64,000 nucleotides of DNA from Saprospiraceae bacterium (lineage in GTDB: Bacteria > Bacteroidota > Bacteroidia > Chitinophagales > Saprospiraceae), in assembly GCA_016715465.1 (NCBI GenBank), contig JADKAA010000024.1, forward strand, positions 434,001 to 498,000, given 5' to 3'. Under the pieces are notes generated by a model. The model was given only the letters and a program-made list of their open reading frames with translations, was not told the DNA's origin and made no database searches. A program made the translations under genes and the position numbers. This document shows, piece after piece, positions 35,793 through 44,905 of the stretch (its first letter is position 1; each line of letters begins with the position of its first letter).

Positions 35793-36449
35793 TTACTTGT
35801 TTACCAGCATACGATTGCCACCAGTTACAAAAATACGGGCATCGGGAAAGACTTTGGCAAAAGCCTCCTGGAAAAATGCAGCGGTATCTTTTTTGTCTTC
35901 CGGTGTAAAAGCCAACCGGTTATAAATGAGCATTCCATCTTTTGCCAGGGCATCGCGCATCATTTCCAGATATTCTATGGTTTCCAGTTCAGCGGGAATG
36001 GTATCGTCCACAAATACATCCATACAAATGAGGTCATATTTGTTTTCATTGAGACACATAAAACTGTAGGCGTCGGTGGTATAGACCTGAACATCACTTA
36101 TGAGTTCGTCCAACACATATTTACTGGCCAGATAAACCACTTCGTCGTCGATTTCCACGCCGGTATAGGTAAATCTTTTTTGGTGAATTTTTTCTAAAAT
36201 AATTGGAATACTGGCAAGTCCGAGTCCAAGGATCAGGACGTCATTTATTTTATTCAGGGAAATGTTATTGAAAACATTTGCAAAATTATCATACTTATCT
36301 CCGTATGAATAAATGGCTTTTTCCGTACATAATTGGTATCTGCCTTTTACCAGGTAAAGGTCAAGCACTTCGTTGTAGTCACTGCCTGTGGAAAGGATAT
36401 GTACTTCTTTGAAATGGGATAAGAGCCGTTTATGCCAGGGTTGTATCAT
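35793..36449 (-). CDS. Spermidine synthase-like methyltransferase-fold protein
   Basis: 218 residues with a Rossmann SAM/aminopropyl-transferase fold: DVLILGLGLASIP (glycine loop), YTGVEIDDEVVYLASKY (acidic ribose ligand) and KYDLICMDVFVDDTIPAE (the catalytic Asp region of spermidine synthases). Shorter than true SpeE and lacking the N-terminal beta domain, so activity is uncertain. Three-base gap to the GlmU-like gene indicates one operon. Confidence 0.8.
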   Translation of the reverse strand: MIQPWHKRLLSHFKEVHILSTGSDYNEVLDLYLVKGRYQLCTEKAIYSYGDKYDNFANVFNNISLNKINDVLILGLGLASIPIILEKIHQKRFTYTGVEIDDEVVYLASKYVLDELISDVQVYTTDAYSFMCLNENKYDLICMDVFVDDTIPAELETIEYLEMMRDALAKDGMLIYNRLAFTPEDKKDTAAFFQEAFAKVFPDARIFVTGGNRMLVNK

Positions 36450-36452
36450 GGT

Positions 36453-37658
36453 TTAATTCCAGGGCCGGTACCTGGCACTTTCGTAATAGGTGTATTCCAG
36501 GATCGTGATGTCATCCGGCGACAGTTCCATGTTTCTTCTTGCCAAAACCCGCTTTGCCGTTTCGATGGCTTTTTTGATGTCAAATGTCGTAAAACCGGCA
36601 GCTCCTCCCCAGGAAAAACTGGGCACAAAATTTCTGGGAAAGCCGCTGCCAAAGATGTTGGTACTTACCCCAATGACGGTTCCCGTGTTAAAGACAGTAT
36701 TAATGGCACATTTGGAATGGTCACCGAATATAAGTCCGCAAAACTGGAGTCCGGTCTTTTCAAATCGCTCGGTGATGTAAGACCACAGTTTCACCTCTTC
36801 ATAGTTGTTTTTCAGATTGGAGTTATTGGTGCCTGCTCCAAAATTGCACCATTCTCCTACCACCGCATTACCCAGGTAACCATCGTGCGCTTTATTGGAA
36901 TTGGCCTGAAACACTACATTCTGGACTTCACCACCTACTTTACAGCCGGGTCCCAGTGTGGTATTTCCGTATATTTTGGCACCCATCTTCAAGATGGAAT
37001 TTTCACCCATTGCGAAGGGACCTCTTATCAGGCATCCTTCCATCACCAATGCGTTTTTTCCTATGTAGACAGGACCTTCTTCTGTGTTTATGATGGTGCA
37101 TCGAATGGTCGCTCCTTTTTCAATAAAAACCGGATGGTGTCCTATAACGGTACAACTTTGTCCCAGGGGATAAGAAATACGGCCCCTGGTAATAAGGTCA
37201 TAATCGGCTTTAATTTCGCGGCCATTGGTGGAAAAAATCTGATAGGGATGAGACAATTTCTCCACACATTCTTTTTCTTCTGAAATGTCAAGTGCCCTTA
37301 TCTCGTCGGCAGCTTCATTGTTGATGAGTTTTTCAAACTGCACCCTGTCCAGCCGCGCGGCGATGAGTTCATCACGATATATCAACGATTCATTGAGGTT
37401 GAGATTTTCTGTGTAGGCAATCAATGTGGCTGTTGGAATACAGGCGCTGTTGATGAGCAGGTTGTCATCTCCCACCGTTGCTGGAAATTTACCAGCCAGG
37501 TGGTCCTGCGTAATATAACTTACAGCGGCCTGGTGTATGTGTGACCATTTTTCTGCTATCGTGAGGATGCCTACTCGCTGCGCTCCCACAGGACGGGTGT
37601 ATGTAAGGGGAAGCAGGCTTCTCCAGTTGTCATCGTCAAATAAAATGATATTTTTCAT
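36453..37658 (-). CDS. GlmU-like sugar nucleotidyltransferase / acyltransferase family protein
   Basis: 401 residues. N-terminal degenerate nucleotidyltransferase region (MKNIILFDDDNWRSLLPLTYTRPVG) and a C-terminal left-handed beta-helix of hexapeptide repeats (IGKNALVMEGCLIRGPFAMG, about 190-370). Bacteroidota carry this family as a GlmU-like protein besides true GlmU; the usual GxGTRM pyrophosphorylase loop is not seen, so the first activity is doubtful. Cytoplasmic, probably in cell-wall precursor metabolism. Confidence 0.82.
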   Translation of the reverse strand: MKNIILFDDDNWRSLLPLTYTRPVGAQRVGILTIAEKWSHIHQAAVSYITQDHLAGKFPATVGDDNLLINSACIPTATLIAYTENLNLNESLIYRDELIAARLDRVQFEKLINNEAADEIRALDISEEKECVEKLSHPYQIFSTNGREIKADYDLITRGRISYPLGQSCTVIGHHPVFIEKGATIRCTIINTEEGPVYIGKNALVMEGCLIRGPFAMGENSILKMGAKIYGNTTLGPGCKVGGEVQNVVFQANSNKAHDGYLGNAVVGEWCNFGAGTNNSNLKNNYEEVKLWSYITERFEKTGLQFCGLIFGDHSKCAINTVFNTGTVIGVSTNIFGSGFPRNFVPSFSWGGAAGFTTFDIKKAIETAKRVLARRNMELSPDDITILEYTYYESARYRPWN

Positions 37659-37686
37659 GGGTGCTTTGCCTTGATATAAATATAAA

Positions 37687-37720
37687 AAAAGCCCTGAAAA
37701 CGCAAATTAACAGGGCTTTT
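37687..37720 (-). terminator. Intrinsic terminator of rpmE2
   Basis: AAAAGCCCTG (37687-37696) and CAGGGCTTTT (37711-37720) form a 10-bp stem; on the minus strand it is followed by a T-run. It lies 24 bases after the L31 stop and separates it from the GlmU-like gene. Confidence 0.85.
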
Positions 37721-37743
37721 GAGATCTTTTTGGTCTGCAAGGC

Positions 37744-37998
37744 TTACTTGCTGAATTTTGCAAACTTTTTGTTGAACTTGTCGATCCTTCCCGCTGTATC
37801 CACAAATTTCATCTTACCGGTGAAAAAAGGATGCGAAAAAGCAGAAATTTCCATTTTCACAAGGGGGTACTCCTTTCCGTCTGTCCATACTGTGGTCTCC
37901 CTGGTATTGGCACAAGATTTTGTAAGTATGGCCTCGTCATTTGAAATGTCCTTAAACACTACAAGTCTGTATTCCTTTGGATGAATGCCGCTTTTCAT
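37744..37998 (-). CDS. rpmE2: 50S ribosomal protein L31 type B
   Basis: 84 residues, MKSGIHPKEYRLVVFKD ... SHPFFTGKMKFVDTAGRI, the type B L31 signature without the CxxC zinc ribbon. Start taken at ATG 37998; an upstream ATG at 38025 overlaps the promoter -7 box (38030-38023) and cannot be used. Type B forms are often expressed under zinc limitation in other bacteria, but many Bacteroidota have only this form. Flanked by its own promoter and terminator. Confidence 0.95.
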   Translation of the reverse strand: MKSGIHPKEYRLVVFKDISNDEAILTKSCANTRETTVWTDGKEYPLVKMEISAFSHPFFTGKMKFVDTAGRIDKFNKKFAKFSK

Positions 37999-38022
37999 TA
38001 CTTTAAATTTTAAATTGGAGTG

Positions 38023-38053
38023 CAAAAATAGCCAATATTCTACTTTATTTCAA
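38023..38053 (-). promoter_or_regulatory. Promoter of rpmE2
   Basis: On the minus strand TTG (38053-38051), 20-base spacer, TATTTTTG (38030-38023): full consensus. It fixes the L31 start at 37998. Confidence 0.7.
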
Positions 38054-38161
38054 GCGTATTGACTGCTTTTTGGTTTATTTTGGATATAAAAATAATGCTT
38101 TAATGTGTAAGATACACAATATCAAATTAATATGTGTGTTTTTACTATAAAATTAACTTTC

Positions 38162-38851
38162 TTACAGCTTGCCGATATTTCCACCTGATATGTTGTTGCT
38201 CAGGTTTTTTTCTTTGGGCTCTCCCTTGTAATTAATCCTTCCCCCGGATGAACTATCGGCATCCAGGCTGTCCTTTGCCCATACAGATATACTACTTCCT
38301 GAAGACGCTTCCGCTTTTACTTTAGCCGTTTCCAAGCCTGAAGCATCGATGCCGGCTCCCGAACTCGCTTCAAAACTGCCCTTTTCTTTTACGGTGCCGA
38401 TAAGGTTAGCTTTAGAACCAAAAAAAGCATTCACAGTCAGTATCTGACATTCCAACAGCAAAGTAGCCCTCGCACCGCTGGATGTGGCGATTTCAAGATT
38501 TCTGCTTTTGAGGGCCTCCCGGGTATTGAGGGTAGAACCGGCAGAAACTTCAATTTCTTCCAAAGAAGTATAATACAGCTTAACTTCTGCTTTGGCACCT
38601 GCACCACCCCAGCCATTGCTATTTGTTTTAATTTTTAACTGTCCCCCTTTGACTTCGGTCACCAGATCGGTTTCCTTTCCTTTGAGCATTTTGAATTCCA
38701 CTTTAGGCTCATTGCTGTGGATGAGTTCCACCCTTACGTCACCTCCAGTGTAAACAGATACAAAATTTCCTATTTTTCTTGACTCCTGGGCCTGTAAACA
38801 GGTTAAAGTCAGAAAAGCAGATGTCATAATCACCAAGGTCTTCATTTTCAA
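38162..38851 (-). CDS. DUF2807 (head GIN domain) secreted protein
   Basis: 229 residues with a signal peptide (MKMKTLVIMTSAFLTLTCLQAQ) and a right-handed beta-solenoid typical of DUF2807: VYTGGDVRVELIH, VSAGSTLNTREAL, ATSSGARATLLL, ASSGAGIDASGL, ASSGSSISV, DSSSGGRINY. Periplasmic or surface protein of unknown role, frequent in Bacteroidota. Confidence 0.88.
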   Translation of the reverse strand: MKMKTLVIMTSAFLTLTCLQAQESRKIGNFVSVYTGGDVRVELIHSNEPKVEFKMLKGKETDLVTEVKGGQLKIKTNSNGWGGAGAKAEVKLYYTSLEEIEVSAGSTLNTREALKSRNLEIATSSGARATLLLECQILTVNAFFGSKANLIGTVKEKGSFEASSGAGIDASGLETAKVKAEASSGSSISVWAKDSLDADSSSGGRINYKGEPKEKNLSNNISGGNIGKL

Positions 38852-38911
38852 ATTTATTTGTTTAAGTACAACGTCAAAGACGAATTGAATTCAGTTTTGG
38901 TTGCACCCGGC

Positions 38912-40969
38912 TTAGTATTTCAGCAGGGTATCGATGGCTGCTGTCAGCTTTTCTGCTGAAAAGACAAAGGTGCGCTCCAACGTCTCATTGAGCGGAATGG
39001 CTGGCAGATTTGCAGACCCGACAGTCACTACCGGGGCATCCAGCTTCTCGAAACAATGTTGTTGTATCCGTGCTGCCAGGCTTTGGGCAAAACCATTGTC
39101 TACACCTTCTTCCGTTACGACCATGATACGGTGGTATTGCCTGGCTTTGCTGTATATAAGATCCTCATCCAGGGGGTATAACGTTCTTAGATCCAAAATA
39201 CCTATCCTGCCTTCAAAATTTTTAGCCGCATTGAGGGCCCAATGTACACCCATGCCATACGTCACGATGAGTACGGCATTGTCTTGTTTAAGCACAGCTG
39301 ACTCTGCCTCCAACACGATTCTTCCCTTGCCAAAAGGCAGCACATAGTCTCTCGAAGGCAGCACCGTCCTGGCGGCGTCTGTTCCTTTTACTTTGCTCCA
39401 GTATAGTCCTTTATGCTCAAAAATAACGACAGGATTGGGATCGGCTACTGCAGCTTTAAGCAGACCAAACAGGTCAGCCCCCGTGCTGGGATAGGCAATC
39501 TTTATGCCCCTTATGTTGGTCACAATGGATTCAACACTTGAACTGTGGTAAGGTCCTCCGCTGCCATAAGCACCGATGGGTACACGCAGGGTCATATTTA
39601 CCGGGTATTTGCCATTTGAAAGGTAACAGCTGCGACTTACCTCCGTAAACAGCTGATTTAATCCCGGCCAGATGTAATCGGCAAACTGGACTTCCACAAT
39701 TGGCTTAAGCCCTACCGCAGACATTCCTGCCGTGCTACCTACGATAAACGCTTCCTGAATGGCCGTATTGAACACCCGGAAGTCTCCAAATTTGTCACCA
39801 AGTGTGGACGCTTCGCGGAATACCCCTCCGAGCCTTTTGCCCACATCTTGTCCATAGAGCAGTACACGGGTATCGTCTTCCATCATTTGTTGTATGGCAA
39901 ACAAGGCACAATCTACCATTACTTTTTCTTCTCCTTCGGCCGGACTGCGTTCGCCAATCTCTTCGGTCACTGTGGTAGGGGCAAAGTCATGCAGGTATAG
40001 ATCCTCTGGCTTTGGATCTTCAGCCAGTTGTGCCCTGTCAAAATCCTGTTTCACGAGCCTGGTGACTTCGAGTTCCATCGACATCAGTTCTTCTTCATTG
40101 AACCCATTTGCCAGCATCAATGCCTTCATCTTTGGATATGGATCCCGGGCATCGTGCGCCAACAGGTCGTCCCGGTACCACTCCTTGCGGACACCCGAGG
40201 TATGGTGGTTGAGAAGTGGCACCCTGGCATGAACCAGGAAGGGCCTGCGCTCCCTGCGGCAGGTATCAATAACCGAAGCAAGAGTTTGATGACATATGTC
40301 AAAATCAGTACCGTCAATACTCAACGCCTCAATGCCTTTAAATCCCTTTGCATATTCATGGGCATCCATGGCCCTGGTTTCGGCAGCCGTAGCAGAAATA
40401 TCCCAACCATTGTCCTGGACAAGATAGATGATCGGCAGTTGTTTCAAGGCAGCTACCTGAAAGGCCTCGGCTACTTCCCCTTCCGTGACGGAAGCATCTC
40501 CCAGCGAACAAACCACTACCGCACTTTCTTCATCGGCACTGGCAAGTCCGGTTGCTTTTTTCGTGTGCAGTCCCAGGGCAATGCCCGTAGTAGGTATGGC
40601 CTGCATGCCGGTAGCTGAAGACTGGTGAATGATGCCAGGCTTTCCGGCGTCGCGAAGACTTGGGTGGCAATAGTATGAACGGCCCCCTGAAAAAATATCG
40701 TCACGTTTGGCCATCAACTGTAACATAAGTTCATAAGGAGAAATACCAATGGACAACAACATGGCGTCATCGCGGTAATAGGGTGACACAAAGTCACTGG
40801 GTTTGAGTTGAAGTCCCAGGGCTATTTGTATCGCTTCGTGTCCCCTGGAGGTGGCATGTACATATTTTGAAACCTGCTTAAAATTCTCTTCATACAGCAG
40901 CGTAAGCTGACGGGCAGTAGCCATATGGCGAAAAGCCTGTGACAGTAGTTCACTGTTAAGTGGTGGCAT
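38912..40969 (-). CDS. 2-oxoacid dehydrogenase E1, fused alpha-beta subunits (branched-chain type)
   Basis: 685 residues. Residues about 1-330 are the thiamine-diphosphate alpha-type domain (HATSRGHEAIQIALG, SLGDASVTEGEVAEAFQVAA, VQDNGWDIS); residues about 345-685 are the transketolase-like beta domain (LLYGQDVGKRLGGVF, FADYIWPGLNQL, GPYHSSSVES, TYGMGVHWALNAA). The fused arrangement is the usual branched-chain oxoacid E1 of Bacteroidota; E2 and E3 are not in the window. Decarboxylates branched 2-oxoacids and passes acyl groups to lipoyl-E2. Confidence 0.9.
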   Translation of the reverse strand: MPPLNSELLSQAFRHMATARQLTLLYEENFKQVSKYVHATSRGHEAIQIALGLQLKPSDFVSPYYRDDAMLLSIGISPYELMLQLMAKRDDIFSGGRSYYCHPSLRDAGKPGIIHQSSATGMQAIPTTGIALGLHTKKATGLASADEESAVVVCSLGDASVTEGEVAEAFQVAALKQLPIIYLVQDNGWDISATAAETRAMDAHEYAKGFKGIEALSIDGTDFDICHQTLASVIDTCRRERRPFLVHARVPLLNHHTSGVRKEWYRDDLLAHDARDPYPKMKALMLANGFNEEELMSMELEVTRLVKQDFDRAQLAEDPKPEDLYLHDFAPTTVTEEIGERSPAEGEEKVMVDCALFAIQQMMEDDTRVLLYGQDVGKRLGGVFREASTLGDKFGDFRVFNTAIQEAFIVGSTAGMSAVGLKPIVEVQFADYIWPGLNQLFTEVSRSCYLSNGKYPVNMTLRVPIGAYGSGGPYHSSSVESIVTNIRGIKIAYPSTGADLFGLLKAAVADPNPVVIFEHKGLYWSKVKGTDAARTVLPSRDYVLPFGKGRIVLEAESAVLKQDNAVLIVTYGMGVHWALNAAKNFEGRIGILDLRTLYPLDEDLIYSKARQYHRIMVVTEEGVDNGFAQSLAARIQQHCFEKLDAPVVTVGSANLPAIPLNETLERTFVFSAEKLTAAIDTLLKY

Positions 40970-40999
40970 CTTGGTTTGATTTTATCTGGTTTGGCCCGA

Positions 41000-41007
41000 C
41001 AAATGTA
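41000..41007 (-). promoter_or_regulatory. -7 box TACATTTG of E1 gene
   Basis: Exact TAnnTTTG match on the minus strand 31 bases upstream of the ATG at 40969. Confidence 0.5.
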
Positions 41008-41115
41008 GGACATATTTTACACAATTATTGCGGAAGTCCGGTTGTTAAAGGCAGCTTTATACAAGGTAAGCAGCAAAATTATCCGGGAAATACTTTTTAA
41101 TGCAGCCAAATCTCC

Positions 41116-41123
41116 TATGTTTG
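41116..41123 (+). promoter_or_regulatory. -7 box TATGTTTG of arsenosugar operon
   Basis: Exact TAnnTTTG match 22 bases before ATG 41145. It excludes the more upstream ATG at 41100 as the translation start. Confidence 0.6.
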
Positions 41124-41144
41124 CAGACATTAAATGACAATAAA

Positions 41145-41480
41145 ATGAAAACATCATATTTCAACAGGGAAGACCTTCAAAAATTTGGAAATATTACTGA
41201 TTTTCAGGAAGAAATGGGTAAAAAATTTTTTGAATGGTATGGTGCTGTCTTTGAAGAAGGTGCCCTTACCGTGCGGGAGAAGAGCCTCATTGCCCTGGCT
41301 GTAGCCCATACAGTACAATGTCCTTATTGTATTGATGCCTACACCCACAGCAGCATGTCAAATGGTGCGGATGAGGAACAAATGATGGAAGCCGTACACG
41401 TGGCAGCTGCCATAAAGGGGGGAGCCACCCTGGCCAACAGTGTGATGATGATGAATTATATCAAGGATAAAATGATGTAA
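41145..41480 (+). CDS. Arsenosugar biosynthesis-associated AhpD-like (carboxymuconolactone decarboxylase family) protein
   Basis: 111 residues from ATG 41145. The AhpD-type redox motif is present as CPYCIDAYTHSS, preceded by REKSLIALAVAHTVQ. This small peroxidase-like family is regularly encoded next to arsS, and here its stop overlaps the arsS start by one base (TAATG), so translation is coupled. Likely a redox partner in arsenic metabolism; exact reaction unknown. Confidence 0.88.
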   Translation: MKTSYFNREDLQKFGNITDFQEEMGKKFFEWYGAVFEEGALTVREKSLIALAVAHTVQCPYCIDAYTHSSMSNGADEEQMMEAVHVAAAIKGGATLANSVMMMNYIKDKMM

Positions 41481-42544
41481 TGGGCGTAAAGCAACGGTCA
41501 ACCACCCTTTCTTCAGCTCATCATCTGCTTGCCAGCCCTGTATTTCAACTTGAAGTACTCAATGGTGCTTCCGAACCTGCCCCGGGTTTGGCCATACCGC
41601 CTTTTGTTGTGTCGGCAGGCATGGAAATTCGCCCCCGGGGTGTGGAGGTTTTACAAATCAATATTGGCAAGCTCTGCAACCAATCCTGTGCCCATTGCCA
41701 CGTAGATGCCGGACCAGACAGGAAACACGAACAAATGACTCAGGAAACCATGCAGCTTTGTCTGGATTTTGCCATCCGCAATCGCATTACCACCATAGAC
41801 ATTACGGGAGGTGCTCCGGAAATGAATGTCCATTTCCGTTGGCTGGTGGAAGCCTGCCGCGAAGCCGGCATTCAGGTAATCAACCGCTGCAACTTAACCA
41901 TCATCATGTCGAATCCCAGATTCAGGGACTTGCCCGAGTTTTTTGCCCGAAACAAAGTTCACATCATCAGTTCGTTGCCCCATTTTTCCAAAACCCGCAC
42001 CGACCATCAGCGGGGAGATGGTGTTTTTGAAGATTCCATCGCGGCACTTAAACTTTTAAACCAGGCAGGATATGGCTTTGGTAATCCGGACTACAAACTT
42101 GATCTCGTATATAATCCCTCCGGGGCCTTTCTTCCCGGCAGTCAGCACACCCTGGAAAAGGAATTTAAAGCTCAATTGATAAGAAGGTTTGGCGTAAGTT
42201 TTGACCACTTATTTACGATAACCAACTTGCCGGTATCCCGTTTTCTGGATTATCTGCTGACTTCTGGTAATTATACTTCCTACATGGAGGAACTTTATAA
42301 AGCATTTAACCCCTCAAACCTGGAGGGGCTTATGTGTCGATTCACATTGAGTGTAGGGTGGGATGGTTTCCTTTACGATTGTGATTTCAACCAGATGCTT
42401 AACCTGAAAAGCAATGTAGCGCATCCCCATATCTCCACAGCTGATGCGGAGGAACTTTTAAACAGGCAAATAGTAGTAAACCAACATTGTTATGGATGTA
42501 CTGCAGGAGCCGGCTCAAGTTGTGGTGGTGAGATCAGTGCTTAA
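41480..42544 (+). CDS. arsS: Arsenosugar biosynthesis radical SAM protein ArsS
   Basis: 354 residues. Radical SAM cluster motif CNQSCAHCHVDAGPD (CxxxCxxC), then the family blocks DITGGAPEMN, NRCNLTI, LDLVYNPSGAFLPG, and the DUF3641-type Cys-rich C-terminus CRFTLSVGWDGFLYDCDFNQM and HCYGCTAGAGSSCGGE. ArsS adds 5'-deoxyadenosyl to dimethylarsinous acid on the way to oxo-arsenosugars. arsM, the methyltransferase that supplies its substrate, is not adjacent in this window. Confidence 0.92.
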   Translation: MGVKQRSTTLSSAHHLLASPVFQLEVLNGASEPAPGLAIPPFVVSAGMEIRPRGVEVLQINIGKLCNQSCAHCHVDAGPDRKHEQMTQETMQLCLDFAIRNRITTIDITGGAPEMNVHFRWLVEACREAGIQVINRCNLTIIMSNPRFRDLPEFFARNKVHIISSLPHFSKTRTDHQRGDGVFEDSIAALKLLNQAGYGFGNPDYKLDLVYNPSGAFLPGSQHTLEKEFKAQLIRRFGVSFDHLFTITNLPVSRFLDYLLTSGNYTSYMEELYKAFNPSNLEGLMCRFTLSVGWDGFLYDCDFNQMLNLKSNVAHPHISTADAEELLNRQIVVNQHCYGCTAGAGSSCGGEISA

Positions 42545-42669
42545 CGGCCTATTCTTCAAAACCACTGCAATTTTACAATAATTGAAATTAATTGGGATAT
42601 TTACAAATTATCAGCGGATTACCCTGATTTTATGTATTTTCGCTTATCAGAGAATAAAATACCCCAGGA

Positions 42670-43143
42670 ATGAAACGGAATAACATCATTCACCTGGACG
42701 ATACAGATCGAAAAATTTTATCCATCCTTCTTTTGGATGGAAAACGCCCATATGCAGAAATAGGGAAGGAACTATTTCTTTCTGCGGGAACGGTTCATGT
42801 GAGGATCAAAAAAATGATTGAAGCAGGGGTCATAACCGGCAGCCACATTGAAGTTGATTACAAATCCCTTGGATATGACATCACGGCTTTTCTGGGCATT
42901 TATCTGGAAAAATCAAGTCTGTATGAGCAGGTCATCGAGGAGCTGAGAATGATATCTGAGGTAGTAAGCGCCCATTATACCACAGGAAATTATGGCATTT
43001 TTGCCAAGATTGTAGTGCGGGATACCGACCATTTGAGGGAGACTTTGTCAAATAAAATCCAGAAAATCAAAGGTATACAGCGCACGGAGACCTTTATCAG
43101 CCTGGAAGAAAGTATAGAGAGACCTCTCAAAGTGGAAAACTGA
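42670..43143 (+). CDS. Lrp/AsnC family transcriptional regulator
   Basis: 157 residues: N-terminal HTH (DTDRKILSILLLDGKRPYAE, LSAGTVHVRIKKM) and the AsnC ligand domain (FLGIYLEKSSLYEQVIEEL, AHYTTGNYGIFAKIVV). A second Lrp-family gene in the window, distinct in sequence from that at 2236. Lies between arsS and a small secreted protein gene; target genes not evident. Confidence 0.9.
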   Translation: MKRNNIIHLDDTDRKILSILLLDGKRPYAEIGKELFLSAGTVHVRIKKMIEAGVITGSHIEVDYKSLGYDITAFLGIYLEKSSLYEQVIEELRMISEVVSAHYTTGNYGIFAKIVVRDTDHLRETLSNKIQKIKGIQRTETFISLEESIERPLKVEN

Positions 43144-43220
43144 CTTCAATTAGCAATAAAGGCACTTCTTCCATGACATAATTATCGTTTGCAAAAATTA
43201 AGTTTTTTGAAATAAATATG

Positions 43221-43228
43221 TATTTTTG
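43221..43228 (+). promoter_or_regulatory. -7 box TATTTTTG
   Basis: Exact TAnnTTTG match, 66 bases before ATG 43294; it makes the upstream start at 43231 unlikely. Confidence 0.45.
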
Positions 43229-43293
43229 TTTTGCTTATCCTTTTACAAATAGACAATCAGTCTGTTTTGTTCACAAAAAAATTTACGTTAAAA

Positions 43294-43656
43294 ATGAAAG
43301 TTATTAAAGCTTTTTGCTTGGTTTTATTTGCTTTTTTCGCCTTTGAAATGAGCGGTCAATCTATTTATGCGGACAATGCATATGTAAAAAACAGTATCAG
43401 CAACCTGAAGACACAATTGGAAAAGGGAGGCAGCAAAGAAACCTTGAGTGAGGCCCAGATGGTGAAATTGGAAAAGGTATTTGCGCTAAAGCAGCCTAAA
43501 TTTAATAAGATCATCAGCAGTGGACTTGAAAAAGGAGACATGAGTAAAGAAATGTCAAAGTTGGATGCGGAATTTGCCGCACAGATCGAAGCCGTTTTGT
43601 CTTCAGATCAAAAAATGGCATTTAAATCTCAATCCACTGCCAAACTTAGGAACTAG
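43294..43656 (+). CDS. Small secreted protein of unknown function
   Basis: 120 residues with a signal peptide (VIKAFCLVLFAFFAFEMSGQ) and a helical, lysine-rich mature part (LSEAQMVKLEKVFALKQPKF, LSSDQKMAFKSQ). The layout resembles Bacteroidota Spy/CpxP-like periplasmic helical proteins, but no diagnostic LTxxQ motif is present. ATG 43294 is chosen over an upstream start because of the signal peptide and the promoter position. Confidence 0.65.
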   Translation: MKVIKAFCLVLFAFFAFEMSGQSIYADNAYVKNSISNLKTQLEKGGSKETLSEAQMVKLEKVFALKQPKFNKIISSGLEKGDMSKEMSKLDAEFAAQIEAVLSSDQKMAFKSQSTAKLRN

Positions 43657-43728
43657 GATTGCAATAATTCCCGGGCACACCACAACCAGCTATGATTTTC
43701 TCTTTTCGAAAACGAAAGTCCGATTGAG

Positions 43729-44846
43729 ATGCGTACCTCCAAATTGTAAGGGTAGAAATTTATCCTACGCAGATAAAACTGCATGAGCCCTTTGTCATTT
43801 CAAAAGGGGCCCTTACCCATGCCCGTAATACGGTAGTTAAAATTTTCAGTGACCAGGGCTTGTATGGAGTAGGAGAGTGTTGTCCCTATCGTTCTATACA
43901 CGGTGAAACCCAGGCCGGCACCATTGCTTTTGCAAAAGATCTGGCAGCTGCCCTGATTGGAGAAGATCCGGCGGACATTCGAAAACACGTGCACACCATG
44001 AACCGGATGATCGTTGGTAATGCCTCCGTGAAATGCGCTTTTGATATGGCCTTATATGACCTGGCAGCCAAAGAGCTCGATATGCCACTTTACCGTTTTT
44101 TAAACGGAAATACCCAAAAAGAAATCATTACCGACAATACCGTTAGTCTTTTGGATGAAGATAAAATGGTGGAAAAGGCTTTAAAATTTGTAGGTCAGGG
44201 ATTCTCAATCCTTAAAATTAAATTGGGCGAACGCCCGTCTGTAAAAGATGTCAGAAGGGTGGCCGCCATCCGAAAGGCTGTGGGCGATGACATCGTTATG
44301 CGCATAGATGCCAATCAGGGCTGGAATTACCTCGAAGCCCGAAAAGCACTGAACGATATGGCAGATTTTAACATTGAACATTGTGAGGAGCCAATTCATG
44401 CGGATAACTTACCCGATCAGATAAGAATTACGGCCGAAAGTCCCATTCCCATCATGGCGGATGAAGCGGTATTCAACCACAACGATGCTTTGCGCATCAT
44501 TTCATCCAATGCGGCCGATTTGATCAACATCAAGCTGGGTAAGTCAGGGGGCATTTGCAATGCCATGAAAATTGCCTCCATCGCAGAAGCTGCCGACATG
44601 TACTGCCAGGTTGGTTCTTTCTCGGAGTCACGACTGGGTATTACCGCGCTGGTTCATTTTGACCTTGCCTGGTCCAACATCATCTATCACGACCTCGACT
44701 CACCACTGATGCTTTCAGAGGATCCTGTGATAGGCGGTATGAAGTACGACGATAAATGGCGGGTGACAATAGACGACACCCCGGGACATGGTGCCGATTT
44801 TGACCCTGTCTTCCTGAAACGTTTTGATTGTGCGGTTGTAGAATGA
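43729..44846 (+). CDS. Dipeptide epimerase (enolase superfamily), one apparent frameshift
   Basis: Repaired length 372 residues. Enolase-superfamily MLE subgroup: catalytic KxK in ILKIKLGERP, metal ligands in RIDANQ, CEEPIH and MADEAVF, second catalytic Lys in INIKLGKSGG, and the GIT/DTPGHG end. Such proteins epimerise L-Ala-Glu or hydrophobic dipeptides, e.g. from murein recycling. The start ATG at 43729 reads MRTSKL then stop; at 43741-43743 three A should be four, which gives MRTSKIVRVEIYPTQIKLHE and joins the rest. The first ATG in the downstream frame (43863) would drop about 45 conserved residues. Confidence 0.85.
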
Positions 44847-44893
44847 TTTGGCCTGGCCATAAGCCTTCATAACGATTTTAAAAAATCCTAATA

Positions 44894-44901
44894 TATTTTT
44901 G
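44894..44901 (+). promoter_or_regulatory. -7 box TATTTTTG five bases from a start codon
   Basis: Exact TAnnTTTG match ending at 44901, with ATG at 44906. If used, the mRNA would be leaderless or nearly so. Confidence 0.4.
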
Positions 44902-44905
44902 CCCT

